DNA of 64,000 nt, from positions 248,001 through 312,000 of the forward strand of contig JAXLYI010000007.1 of NCBI GenBank assembly GCA_046351555.1, written 5' to 3'. The position numbers were made by a program, and so were the translations under genes. This document shows, one piece after another, positions 38,247 through 48,162 of this stretch (position 1 is its first letter; each line of letters opens with the position of its first letter). Origin of the DNA: CAISKJ01 sp046351555 (GTDB taxonomy: Bacteria; Myxococcota_A; Polyangia; Polyangiales; Ga0077539). The notes under the pieces were generated by a model, which did no database searches, was not told the DNA's origin, and worked only from the letters and a program-made list of their open reading frames with translations.

Positions 38247-39499
38247 GCGGCGCGCCCACCCCGGCCCCGCACGTGCCCGTGTCGATCCTGCTGGCCGGCG
38301 GGTCGGCGGCGTTCTCGGCCGACTGCGTGAAGGCCTTCATGCAGTGCAACATCCACCCCGATATGATCGGGAGCCACGGCGCCGTCGCCGCGCGCACCGC
38401 CGAGGCGCGCCGGGTGGTGGAGACCTACGAGCGGGCGGTGCGCGAGGGTCGGGAGCGGATCCCGCCGGAGCCCACCTTCGCGCAGCGGTGGATGGCCAGC
38501 AGCACCGCGGGGCACCTCGCGCAGGACGCCGCCCACCGCGCGGGGGGAGATGCGGGCAACAACTGCGCCACGATCGTCGACGGTTACACCTACCACGGCG
38601 CACCCGCAATGGCGACGCTCGGCCGGAAGGGCATGCGCGGCACCGTCGAGGACGACCTCAGCGCCCTGGAGGAGCGCCAGGCCAACGCCCGCCGCGCGGC
38701 CAACCCGCCGGGGGACTCCAGGTATGCAAGAGACGACCGCCACGCGGACGAGCGCGAGCGCGCCTCCGCGGCCGTCCGTTCGCAGCAACGCCACTTCCCC
38801 CAGGGCCTCAACAACACGCCGATGAACACCGCCACCGCGGGCTCGCCGCGCGGCGATCGCCAGGCCGAGGAGGGCCGGCGCGCCGCCGTCAACCGCGCCG
38901 GCAGCGCGGCCCGCGGCACCGCCATGGCGTCGCCCTCCGCCCCGGCGCCCGCGGGGGCGCCCGGCGAGGCCCACGTCCCGGTGGTCGACAACACGAACAA
39001 GCGCGCCAGCCCCGTGGATCAGGCCATCGAGTGCCTGCAGAAGTACATCGAGGACATGCGGGGGGACGCGGCGCGGCGCGCGGCCATCGACCAGGAGATC
39101 GCCCGCCAGCGCAACGACCCCGCCGTCCGCCGAAGCTACGAAGATGAGCGCCGGCGCGCCGAGGCGAACGTGGCCCGCGCTCGCGTCGAGGAGCAACGCG
39201 CCCACAACAATGCGCGGCGCGCGGAGCAACGGCGCGACGGTCTCCGCGCGGTCAACGCCAGGGCCTCGACGGAGCGAAGCCGCGCCGACCTCGCCGCCGC
39301 CGAATCCGACCTCGCGGCGCGCCGCGCCGCGCAGCAAGCTGCGGTGGAGCGAAGCCGCGAGGCGCGCCGCGGGCGCGACGCCGCCGAGCGGCTCCACCCT
39401 GAGCGCCAGATCCGCTGCCTGCGGGAGCGGCGCGCCCGCATCGGCACCCCCGACCAGCGCACCATGGGGCGCATCCCCGGCCCCGGCGAGGGCGCCTGA
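38243..39499 (+). CDS. Candidate T6SS effector of unknown type with long coiled coil
   Basis: A 418-residue protein with no recognised family. Residues 1-140 are compact and contain Cys and His residues ('SADCVKAFMQCNIHPDMIGSH', 'GNNCATIVDGYTYHGAP'). Residues 140-260 are low-complexity and Ala/Pro/Arg-rich. Residues 265-395 form an Arg/Ala/Glu-rich helix with heptad character, probably a coiled coil, followed by 'RQIRCLRERRARIG'. There is no signal peptide or membrane segment. Its start shares ATGA with the DUF3396 gene. Location directly behind VgrG-PAAR-immunity genes is the main reason to suspect an effector; no toxin active site was identified. Confidence 0.5.
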   Translation: MSGAPTPAPHVPVSILLAGGSAAFSADCVKAFMQCNIHPDMIGSHGAVAARTAEARRVVETYERAVREGRERIPPEPTFAQRWMASSTAGHLAQDAAHRAGGDAGNNCATIVDGYTYHGAPAMATLGRKGMRGTVEDDLSALEERQANARRAANPPGDSRYARDDRHADERERASAAVRSQQRHFPQGLNNTPMNTATAGSPRGDRQAEEGRRAAVNRAGSAARGTAMASPSAPAPAGAPGEAHVPVVDNTNKRASPVDQAIECLQKYIEDMRGDAARRAAIDQEIARQRNDPAVRRSYEDERRRAEANVARARVEEQRAHNNARRAEQRRDGLRAVNARASTERSRADLAAAESDLAARRAAQQAAVERSREARRGRDAAERLHPERQIRCLRERRARIGTPDQRTMGRIPGPGEGA

Positions 39500-39500
39500 C

Positions 39501-41432
39501 ATGAGGAACGACACCCCGATGCTGCACCACCGATTCGAAGCCTGCGTGGGGCGGTCGCTCGACGACGCGTGGTTCCTCGCGACGCGCCACGACGCCGCCG
39601 ACGGCCCGTACAGCCACGCGCGCTGCGAGTGGTGGGTCGGCCGCCTCGACGGGGGCGCCGTCGGCGACCTCTGGGGCACGCGCACCCCACTCTCGCGCCT
39701 CGTCGCCGGCCCCGCGGGCGCCGCCTACGTCTTCGCCGAGCGCCGCGACGTGAGCGGCGACACCGGCGAGGAGAGCGGCGTCTGGGCGCTCGCGTGCGAA
39801 GACGACGCGATCCGCATCACGCCTGTTGCCGCCCTCGGCGGCCTCGTGCAGGACATCGCCGCGCTCGGCGACGGAACCCTGCTCGCCTGGGCCGCCTTCG
39901 ACCGCACGCTCCGCCGCTACGACGGCGAGACCGTCGGCGACCTCCCCTACCCCCCCATCGAGCACCTGGAGGGCCTCGCGGGCCCCGACCCGTCGTGGAT
40001 CTTCGCCTGGAGCGCCGAAGGCCAGGTGGCCATCTGGCACGGCGGCGCGTGGTCGCCGGTGACCCAACTGCCCGTTCAGTTTCTGAAGCGCGTCGTCGTC
40101 CGCGGGCCCGAGGAGGCCTACGCGGGCGCGCTGCTCCCGCCGGGCGTGTGGCGCTGGGACGGCGCCGAGTGGCGCGGCGTCGCGGCCTTCACGGCGGGCG
40201 TCCTCGACCTCTGCGTCCACGCCGGAGACCTCCTCGCCTCCGTCGACACGCAGGGGCTCCTGCGCGTGCGCGCCGACGGCGTGGAGCTCGTCTCGGGCGC
40301 GCTGGAGGCCCGCGCGCTGCACGCCGGCGCGGACGCGCTCATCGCCGTGGACGACCCGGCGCTCCGCGACACGCGCGACCTCCGCGCGGTGCGGGAGGTG
40401 CCCGTCGAGGCCTTCGCCGCGCTCATCGCGAAGCGCACGCCGCTCTGGGCCACCGCGGAGCTCGACACGGCGCCGTCGGCCTTCACCCGCCCGCTGCCGC
40501 GCTCCCTCGGCCTCGCCGACCTCGGGCCCGTCCGCTACGGCTTCGCCGACCTCGTGGGCGACTCTCTCGACGACGCCTTCTTCCTCGCGTCGCGCGGCGA
40601 GCCCGTGGAGCGCCAGGAGCCCGAGGAGCGCGAGTCGATCGTCGGCCGCATCGTGGACGGCGTCGTCCGCCATGTCGTCACCGCCCGCCCCGTGCTGCGG
40701 AGCCTCCAGCGGGTCCCCTCGGGGCGCGTGTACGTGGCCGCGTGGTCGCAGCGCGGCGGCATCTGGCGCACCCCGCCCGACGGGACCCTCGCCTGGGAGC
40801 CCCTCGACTGCCCGCCCATGCAGGGGCTCTTCGCCCTCGACGACGCCTGCGTCATGGCCTGGGGCGGCGTCGGCCTCGACCCCGTGCAGGACTTCTTCCT
40901 CTACGATGGGCGGAGCGTCCGCGCGATCCCGTCGCCCGGGGCGCGCGTGCTCGGCGTCCACGGCTGCGCGCCCGACTGGATCGTCGCCGCGGGCCACGGC
41001 GGGCTCCTCAGCCGCTGGGACGGGAGCGCGTGGCACCGCTGGACGATCCCGACGCGGGGCACCTTCGGCAACCTCGTGGTGGTGTCGCCCGACGAGATGT
41101 ACGCCACGGGGCCGCTCGGGTCGGTGTACGAAGGGAGCCGCCACGGCTGGGCCGAGCGGACCCCCGCCGAAGGGGCGCCCGTCGGCATCGCCCGCTGGCG
41201 CGGCGAGACCTGGGTGGGCGACCCGACCCGCGGGCTGCTGCGCCTCACCGGCGACCGCCTGGAGCCCGCCAAGGCGAAGGTCTTCCCGTTCAACCTCCAC
41301 GCCGGCGCCGACGCGCTCTTGATGACGGAGGGCGACGCCTTCGCCGAGACCCGCGACCTGAAGACCGTGCGGCGCATCGACGCCTCCGCGCTCGAGGTCG
41401 CCCTGCGCAACCACCGCCCCTCCTGGCGCTGA
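39501..41432 (+). CDS. Duplicated beta-propeller-like protein of the T6SS island
   Basis: A 643-residue protein consisting of two diverged copies of one ~300-residue unit. Copy 1 starts near residue 12 with 'FEACVGRSLDDAWFLATR' and ends 'DTRDLRAVREVPVEAF'; copy 2 starts near 348 with 'FADLVGDSLDDAFFLASR' and ends 'ETRDLKTVRRIDASAL'. Each has repeating Trp/Gly/Asp blades such as 'GVWRWDGAEWRGV' and 'LLSRWDGSAWHRW', suggesting a propeller per copy. No signal peptide or enzyme motif. It begins one base after the candidate effector and is followed by the HEAT-repeat gene. It may be an immunity protein or adaptor; neither is shown. Confidence 0.6.
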   Translation: MRNDTPMLHHRFEACVGRSLDDAWFLATRHDAADGPYSHARCEWWVGRLDGGAVGDLWGTRTPLSRLVAGPAGAAYVFAERRDVSGDTGEESGVWALACEDDAIRITPVAALGGLVQDIAALGDGTLLAWAAFDRTLRRYDGETVGDLPYPPIEHLEGLAGPDPSWIFAWSAEGQVAIWHGGAWSPVTQLPVQFLKRVVVRGPEEAYAGALLPPGVWRWDGAEWRGVAAFTAGVLDLCVHAGDLLASVDTQGLLRVRADGVELVSGALEARALHAGADALIAVDDPALRDTRDLRAVREVPVEAFAALIAKRTPLWATAELDTAPSAFTRPLPRSLGLADLGPVRYGFADLVGDSLDDAFFLASRGEPVERQEPEERESIVGRIVDGVVRHVVTARPVLRSLQRVPSGRVYVAAWSQRGGIWRTPPDGTLAWEPLDCPPMQGLFALDDACVMAWGGVGLDPVQDFFLYDGRSVRAIPSPGARVLGVHGCAPDWIVAAGHGGLLSRWDGSAWHRWTIPTRGTFGNLVVVSPDEMYATGPLGSVYEGSRHGWAERTPAEGAPVGIARWRGETWVGDPTRGLLRLTGDRLEPAKAKVFPFNLHAGADALLMTEGDAFAETRDLKTVRRIDASALEVALRNHRPSWR

Positions 41433-41436
41433 CGCG

Positions 41437-43419
41437 ATGACGCCCGACGCGCTCCCCGCCCTGCCCCCCATCGTCGCCGCGCGCGCGCTCCTCGACGACG
41501 CCCTCGTCGCCTCCCGGCGCATCGCCGCGGAGGCCACCCCGCGCGAGGAGGTGGTCGACGGCCTCGCCGAGGCGCTCCGCTGCGTCTACCTCGCCCTCTC
41601 GTCGCTCGGCGACGCGCACGGCTTCGCCGCCGCGCGGGCGCAGGCGGTCGGCGTCCTCGGCGGCGTCCTCGCGACCCTCCAGCACCCCGCCGTCGACGAC
41701 CCCGCCGTCGGCGACGTGGTCCAGGTCGCCGCCCGCGCGCTGCGCCTCCTGGTGGGCGCGCCGATCCCCGTGCTCGACCCCGGGCCCGACCTCCCGCGCG
41801 CCCACGAGCGGCGCCCCGCGGCGCGCGCGACCCTGGGGCTCCCCGCGCTCCTCGACCTGCAGCGCGCGGTGCTCCGGCCCTCGGTGCCGCTCCCCGAGAT
41901 GCCCCCGCCCGAGGAGGCCGAGCGCGAGACGGACGTCCCGCCGCCGCCCGAGACCGACCTTGAGCTGCTCCGCGCGGAGGGGAGGGCCGCCCTCGACGCG
42001 CTCGACGCGCTCGACGCGCCCGGCGCCGCGGACGACGGGGAGGGAGACGAGGACGACGAGCCCCCCGCCCCGTGGGACCCCGCGCGCGCCGAGCGGGCGG
42101 CCTTCGGCGAGCGCCTCACCGCGATGGACGTGCTCTTCGAACGGGCGCGCGGCTGCCTCGAAGACCTCGGCGCCTTCGGCCGCCAGCGCCGCCCGATGGA
42201 CGACGAGGGCTGGTGGGCGCCGCGCACCGAGGCCCGGCTGCTCGCGCGCGTCGACGCGCTCGCGGCCTGCGGCGACGCCGTGCTCCCGTGGCTCGTCCGG
42301 CTGCTCGAGGAGCGGCCCGTGCCCGACGCCGAGTACACCTGGGCGACGGTGCTCCTCTTCGGGTCGATCGCGGGGGACGACGCCGCCGACCAGGCGATGC
42401 GCGTCGCGCGCCTCACGCCCGTCGACGAGCCCGAGCTCCGCGACGCGCTCGCCGACGCCTTCACCCACGCGCCGCACCCCGGCTTCGCCGCGCTCCTCGA
42501 GCCCTGGCTCGACGACGGGAGCGCCGGCCGCCGCGTCGTCGCCCTCACCGCCCTCTCGCGCCGCGGCGCGCTCCCCCTCGCGCGCGTCGAGCCGCACCTC
42601 CAGGACGGCGACCCCGAGGTGGTGCGCGCCGCCGTCGAGGCCCTCGCGCACGTGCCCGAGGAGGTCCCGCGCGCGCTCCTGCTCGGCGTGCTCCACCACC
42701 CCGACGACGCGGTGCTCGCCGCCGCGCTCGACCTCGCCGCCCGCCGCGGCAGCGCCCTCGCCCTCGACCGCGCGAAGGAACTCCTCGCCGAAGGGACGCC
42801 CGGCCGCGGCGACGCCGCGATGCACGTCGCGATCGCCTCGACCGTCGAGGCCCTCGCGCTCCTCCACGGCGACGTCGCGCTGACGGAGGCCGGCTGCGAG
42901 GCGCTCGGGTGGTTCGGCCACGCGGCGAGCGTCCGCGCGCTCCTGCACGCGCTGGAGGCGGGCGCGGAGCCCGTCGCGGCGCGGGCCGCGGAGGCCCTGT
43001 GGCGCATCACCGGCGCCCCCCTCACCGACGACGACCCCGACCCCGAGCTCGACGAGGCGCCCTTCGGCGAGGCCGCCTGGGCCGACGACGAGCTCCCCGA
43101 GTGCCCCGAGTCTCTCTCCGTCGACCGCGCCGTCTGGGGGGCGTGGTGGGAGAAGCGTGAGGCCGGCGTCGACCGCGCCGCGCGCTGGCGCTTCGGCCGG
43201 CGCTGGCGCGTGTGCGACCTCGTGCGCGGCCTCGCGAGCCGCAACGCCCGGCCCCGCGAGCGCCGCTGGTCGGCGCTCGAGCTGGTGGCCCGCACCGGGG
43301 CGACGCTCCCGTTCGACGCGTGGCGCTTCCTGCCCGAGCAGCTCGCGCAGATCGAGGCGTGGCGCGCCCGCGCGCGCGGCGCGGGCGACGGCTGGGCCGC
43401 GCGCGGAGGCTGGCGATGA
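41437..43419 (+). CDS. TIGR02270-family HEAT-repeat T6SS-associated protein
   Basis: A 660-residue protein. Its centre and C-terminal half have HEAT-like helical pairs ('RRVVALTALSRRGALPLARVEPHLQDGDPEVVRAAVEALAHV' type). The end resembles the TIGR02270 signature, with 'WGAWWEKREAGVDRAARWRFGRRW' and 'WSALELVARTGATLPFDAWRF'. Such proteins are found only in vgrG/DUF2169 neighbourhoods and are thought to act in effector handling. The N-terminal 230 residues, including an acidic linker, are extra. It overlaps the next gene by ATGA. Confidence 0.72.
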   Translation: MTPDALPALPPIVAARALLDDALVASRRIAAEATPREEVVDGLAEALRCVYLALSSLGDAHGFAAARAQAVGVLGGVLATLQHPAVDDPAVGDVVQVAARALRLLVGAPIPVLDPGPDLPRAHERRPAARATLGLPALLDLQRAVLRPSVPLPEMPPPEEAERETDVPPPPETDLELLRAEGRAALDALDALDAPGAADDGEGDEDDEPPAPWDPARAERAAFGERLTAMDVLFERARGCLEDLGAFGRQRRPMDDEGWWAPRTEARLLARVDALAACGDAVLPWLVRLLEERPVPDAEYTWATVLLFGSIAGDDAADQAMRVARLTPVDEPELRDALADAFTHAPHPGFAALLEPWLDDGSAGRRVVALTALSRRGALPLARVEPHLQDGDPEVVRAAVEALAHVPEEVPRALLLGVLHHPDDAVLAAALDLAARRGSALALDRAKELLAEGTPGRGDAAMHVAIASTVEALALLHGDVALTEAGCEALGWFGHAASVRALLHALEAGAEPVAARAAEALWRITGAPLTDDDPDPELDEAPFGEAAWADDELPECPESLSVDRAVWGAWWEKREAGVDRAARWRFGRRWRVCDLVRGLASRNARPRERRWSALELVARTGATLPFDAWRFLPEQLAQIEAWRARARGAGDGWAARGGWR

Positions 43420-44438
43420 ACGTCCCCGAGCTCAAGAAGTCCACCGGCGCCGCGGTGGAGGTGGTGCCCCAGTGGGGCCCCGACGGCGCCGTGCTCGCCG
43501 TCGTGCTCATCAAGGAAGGCTTCGCGGTCGACCGCCGCGGGGCGACGCACCGGACCAACGACGCCGTCGTGCACCGCGTCGACGTCCCCTGGGACGAGGG
43601 CGCGCCCGAGTCCTCGAGCGTCCGCTTCCCCTGCGACGTGTGCGTGAGCAAGCCGTGCACCGACGTCGTGGTCGTCGGCAGCGCGGTGGCCGCCTACGCG
43701 ACGCGCCACGCCGAGCTCGACGTGCTGGTGGAGGTGGGTCCGCTGCGCCGCGCCGTGCGCGTGTTCGGCCCGCGCGTGTGGTACCGCGGCGCCTTCGGGA
43801 TGGCGCTCTCCGAGCCCGCGCCGTTCGAGTCCGTCCCCCTCCGCTGGGAGCTCGCCTGGGGCGGCGCGGACTACTCCGACCCCGCGCGCCCCGTCGAGGA
43901 GGCCCGCAACCCCCTCGGCCGCGGCGTCGTCGCCGACCCGTCGGCCCTCGAGCACCAACCCGGCCCCCAGGTGGAGGACCCCGCGCGCCTCATCGAGACG
44001 CACCGCACCGCGCCGCCGCCCGCGGGCCTCGCCGCGGTGGGGCGCAACTTCCTCCCGCGCCGCGCCTTCGCCGGCACCGCCGACGAGCGCTGGCTCCGCG
44101 AGCGGATGCCCCTCCCGCCCGAGGACTTCGACGACCGCTTCCACCAGGTGGCCGCGCCGGGCCTCACCGCGCCGGGGCGCCTCCGCGGCGGCGAGCCCGT
44201 CCTCGTGGTCAACATGGGCGCGCAGGGCCCGCTCGCCTTCGAACTCCCGCGCCTCACCTTCTTCGCCGGCATGCGCCTCCGCGGCGAGCTGGTGGAGTCG
44301 CCGCCCGCGCTCGACACCGTCACGCTCCTGCCCAACGAGCGGCGCGTGGAGCTCACGTGGCGGTCGGTGTTCGCGCTGCCCCGCGACCCCCGCGCGGTGG
44401 ACTTCATCCAGGTGCACGAGAAGGCGAGGCCCGCGTGA
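43416..44438 (+). CDS. DUF2169 T6SS effector-adaptor protein
   Basis: A 340-residue soluble protein with DUF2169 hallmarks: 'LAVVLIKEGFAVDRRG' at the start, the Cys motif 'FPCDVCVSKPCTDVVVVGSA', 'VRVFGPRVWYRG', 'PLRWELAWGGADY', 'NPLGRGVV', and 'GRNFLPRRAF'. DUF2169 proteins, often with pentapeptide or PAAR partners, help load effectors onto VgrG. The start is at ATG 43416, sharing ATGA with the HEAT gene, and its own TGA overlaps the next GTG, so the last three genes of the island are translationally coupled. Confidence 0.88.
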   Translation: MNVPELKKSTGAAVEVVPQWGPDGAVLAVVLIKEGFAVDRRGATHRTNDAVVHRVDVPWDEGAPESSSVRFPCDVCVSKPCTDVVVVGSAVAAYATRHAELDVLVEVGPLRRAVRVFGPRVWYRGAFGMALSEPAPFESVPLRWELAWGGADYSDPARPVEEARNPLGRGVVADPSALEHQPGPQVEDPARLIETHRTAPPPAGLAAVGRNFLPRRAFAGTADERWLRERMPLPPEDFDDRFHQVAAPGLTAPGRLRGGEPVLVVNMGAQGPLAFELPRLTFFAGMRLRGELVESPPALDTVTLLPNERRVELTWRSVFALPRDPRAVDFIQVHEKARPA

Positions 44439-45535
44439 GCGCGTCGCTCCGGCGCTTCGGCGCGTCCCCGCTGCCGCCGCTCCTGCTCTGCCACACGGGC
44501 GCGGTCAACGGGCTCGCCTTCGACCCGTGGCAGCTCTGGGCCTTCCTCCGCGCCGAGCTCACGGCCTTCGCGGAGACGCCCTTCCGCTGCGCCAACGGCG
44601 CGCGCGCGACGATGGGCCACGTCCGGACGCTCCACCCGCGGTCGGCCGGCGTCGAGCGCCTCGTCCCCCTCGGCGCGCACCTCCTCCAGGGCGCCGCCGA
44701 GCTCCTGGTCCGCGCGCCGGCCGCGCTCCGCGTCGCGCTCGTCCTCTGCCTCCCGCCGCGCATGGGCGACGGCGACGAGGCCTTCCGCCGGCAGCGCCGC
44801 GCCCTCGAGCGCGAGCTCGGGGGCAGGCTGGCGGAGGCGCAGGCGGCCCGCGGCGGGCCCGACCCGATGGTCCGCACGGTCGCCCGGGGCCACGCCTCGC
44901 TCGCCCACGCGCTCGACGAGCTCGCCCCGGTGATCGGCCGCGGCGTCGACGCGGCGCTCGTGCTCGGCCTCGACACCGCGTACGACCCCGCCTGGGTCGA
45001 GCGCCTCCTCGAGCGCGAGCGCCTCTTCGACGGCGAGCGCCTCGACCTGGCGATCCCCGGCGAGGGCGCCGCGCTGGCGTTGCTCGCGACGCCCGACGCC
45101 GCCGCGCTCTGCCGCTGGCCCGTCCTCGCGCACGTCACCGCGTCCGCCACCGCGCCGGAGCCCGCGGCGGACGACAACGACGTCCCCATGACGGCGCAGG
45201 CGCTCTCGCGCTGCGCGGTGGCCGCCACCGACGCGCTGGAGGCCGCGGGGCGTGCGCTCGACTGGTGGATCACCGACATGACCCCCGAGCCCCTCCGCGT
45301 GCAGGAGTTTCAAATGGCGTGGCCGCGGGCCTCGGCGCGTCGGATGCGGCCCGACGGGGAGCTCACCTTCCTCGCGTCGCAGCTCGGCGACCTGGGGGCG
45401 GCGGCGATGCCCACGGCGCTGTGCCTCGCGGCGGAGGGCTTCGCGCGCGGCGCGCCCGCGGCCGACACCTGCCTCATCACCGGGAGCAGCCCCGGCGGCG
45501 AGCGCGGCGTCGTGCTCGTCGAGCGTGCGCGCTGA
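44435..45535 (+). CDS. Thiolase-fold (beta-ketoacyl synthase N-terminal-like) T6SS-associated protein
   Basis: A 366-residue protein resembling the N-terminal half of beta-ketoacyl-ACP synthases, as found in some T6SS islands beside DUF2169. It has a 'VERLVPLGAHLLQGAAELL' helix, 'VDAALVLGLDTAYDP', and a C-terminal 'MPTALCLAAEGFARG' plus 'TCLITGSSPGGERGVVLVER', which match the helix and terminal strands of the fold. The usual active-site Cys context and the catalytic His residues are not evident, so it is probably not a condensing enzyme. It is the last gene of the island and converges with a membrane protein gene. Confidence 0.6.
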   Translation: MSASLRRFGASPLPPLLLCHTGAVNGLAFDPWQLWAFLRAELTAFAETPFRCANGARATMGHVRTLHPRSAGVERLVPLGAHLLQGAAELLVRAPAALRVALVLCLPPRMGDGDEAFRRQRRALERELGGRLAEAQAARGGPDPMVRTVARGHASLAHALDELAPVIGRGVDAALVLGLDTAYDPAWVERLLERERLFDGERLDLAIPGEGAALALLATPDAAALCRWPVLAHVTASATAPEPAADDNDVPMTAQALSRCAVAATDALEAAGRALDWWITDMTPEPLRVQEFQMAWPRASARRMRPDGELTFLASQLGDLGAAAMPTALCLAAEGFARGAPAADTCLITGSSPGGERGVVLVERAR

Positions 45536-45547
45536 AGCGGCGCCCCT

Positions 45548-46699
45548 TCAGGTGTACTTCGTCCACCACGCGCCGCGGTGGCGCGTCTTCACCCCGTCGA
45601 ACCACCGGCACAGCGGCCACAGCAGCGCGACCCCCAACGCCCACGCCGCGTAGACCACCGGGAGGCTCCCGCCCGAGCCGTTGCGGGAGCTGTGCGCCGC
45701 CTCGATCGCGGCCGTTCCTCCGCGCGCGTAGAGCCACGCGCCGGCCATCGCGTGGAGCAGCGGCAGGTGGAGCACGTAGTAGAAGAGCGGCACGCGCCCG
45801 AAGGTGACGACGGGCCTCGCGCGGGCGAGGTCGCGGCCGGTGAGCGCGCCCCACGCGAGGAGCGCGGGCCCGAGCGTCATCAGCAGGTAGAGCAGCGACG
45901 GCGGGTACTTCTCGCAGTCGAGGAAGGAGAGGAGCGTGAAGCCCGTTCGGGGCTGCGCGCGCCAACGCTGCGGGTCGCCGTACACGTTGAGCGCCCGCAG
46001 CGAGACGAAGCCCGCGGTAAGCACTGCACCCGCGCGAAGGATGAGCTGTCGGCGCTCGGCGGGGGCGCGCTCCATCCACGGGCCGAGGCCGTAGCCCACG
46101 GCCATGACGCCGACCCACGGGACGAGCGGGTACGCGACGTAGACGCGGTGCCCTTCGAGCGGCGTGAGGCGCCCCGGCTGGTGGAGCACGTGCCAGAGCC
46201 AGCCCGCGCCCCCGAGGCGGTCGGCGTGGACGCCGTCGAGGAGGTTGTGCCCGGCGATCATGGCGGCGCCGAGGGCGAGGCACGCGCGCGCGCCGAGCCG
46301 CGAGAGGAGCGCGAGGGCGACCATCGACCACCCGATGGCCCAGATCACCTGGACGAACGAGAAGCGGTAGTCGACGTTGAAGAGCCACCCGAAGCGCACC
46401 ACGGTGAGCTCGAGGACGACGAGCCAGAGCCCGCGCGTGAGGAGGAGCCGCGACGCCTCCGCGGGGCGCATCGAGGCGCCGCCGACGTAGGCCGAGACGC
46501 CCGCGAGGAGCACGAACACGGGCGCGCAGAAGTGGGTGACCCAGCGGGTGAAGAAGAGGGGGAAGGTGGTGGTCGCGAGGTCGAGCGGGTCGCGGCCGTC
46601 GCCGAAGAAATCGCGCGCGTGGTCGAGCGCCATGAGCACCATGACGGCGCCGCGGACGAGGTCGACGGAGGCGTCGCGCGGGGGCTTCGGGGCGCTCAT
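45548..46699 (-). CDS. DUF1624/HGSNAT-like membrane acyltransferase family protein
   Basis: About 383 residues with ten hydrophobic helices. The N-terminus 'SVDLVRGAVMVLMALDHARDFF' contains the Asp and His typical of the heparan-alpha-glucosaminide N-acetyltransferase catalytic family. 'YPLVPWVGVMAVGYGLGPWM' and 'FGRVPLFYYVLHLPLLH' follow. Known relatives move acyl groups across membranes onto sugars. The ATG at 46699 shares ATGA with the upstream gene; the in-frame ATG at 46729 would lie within it. The acceptor substrate is unknown. Confidence 0.8.
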   Translation of the reverse strand: MSAPKPPRDASVDLVRGAVMVLMALDHARDFFGDGRDPLDLATTTFPLFFTRWVTHFCAPVFVLLAGVSAYVGGASMRPAEASRLLLTRGLWLVVLELTVVRFGWLFNVDYRFSFVQVIWAIGWSMVALALLSRLGARACLALGAAMIAGHNLLDGVHADRLGGAGWLWHVLHQPGRLTPLEGHRVYVAYPLVPWVGVMAVGYGLGPWMERAPAERRQLILRAGAVLTAGFVSLRALNVYGDPQRWRAQPRTGFTLLSFLDCEKYPPSLLYLLMTLGPALLAWGALTGRDLARARPVVTFGRVPLFYYVLHLPLLHAMAGAWLYARGGTAAIEAAHSSRNGSGGSLPVVYAAWALGVALLWPLCRWFDGVKTRHRGAWWTKYT

Positions 46700-47076
46700 G
46701 ACGGGAACGCGAAGAGAGCAACCGTCCACGCGCAGGCGCCGCCGAGGGCGAAGGCGAGCGAGAGCCCCGCGGCGCGGTCGATGCCCTGGCGGCGCGCGAG
46801 GGGGACGGCGATCATGGCGGCGTCGCCGAGGTCCATCGCGAGGTTGAGCCAGAAGGCGCGGCGGAGGGCGGCGGGGTCGTGGAGGTTCATCACGACGAGG
46901 GCGCCGAGGCCGACGTCGCGGACGCCGAAGAGCCTCCCCATGAGCCGCGCGGTGGGGTTGTCGTGCGCCGCGGGGAAGCCGAGGAGGCGCGACGATGCGC
47001 CCGCCGCGACGATGGGCGCGAGCCCGATGAGCGCGCGCCCGACGGCGAGCGCGACGGCGAAGGCGGCGAGGGTCAC
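46696..47076 (-). CDS. Small four-helix membrane protein (possibly DUF4267-like)
   Basis: A 126-residue integral membrane protein with four helices. 'RLFGVRDVGLGALVVMNL' and 'ARRQGIDRAAGLS' punctuate the hydrophobic parts. The length and pattern recall DUF4267, but the match is loose. It is coupled to the acyltransferase-like gene through an overlapping stop/start and is probably part of the same transcript. Confidence 0.6.
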   Translation of the reverse strand: MTLAAFAVALAVGRALIGLAPIVAAGASSRLLGFPAAHDNPTARLMGRLFGVRDVGLGALVVMNLHDPAALRRAFWLNLAMDLGDAAMIAVPLARRQGIDRAAGLSLAFALGGACAWTVALFAFPS

Positions 47077-47102
47077 CGGCGCCTCACCCCCCCGCTACGC
47101 CC

Positions 47103-48107
<1,005 letters not shown>

Positions 48108-48162
48108 GGGTGGTGTGTGGGTCGTTGCGCGCCGCAGCGGGTGCGCAAGGCCAACGCTCTTA

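Noticed and set aside
29302..45535. A complete type VI secretion system
   Set aside because: No sheath (TssB/C), baseplate, Hcp, membrane complex or ClpV genes are present; only spike and accessory genes.
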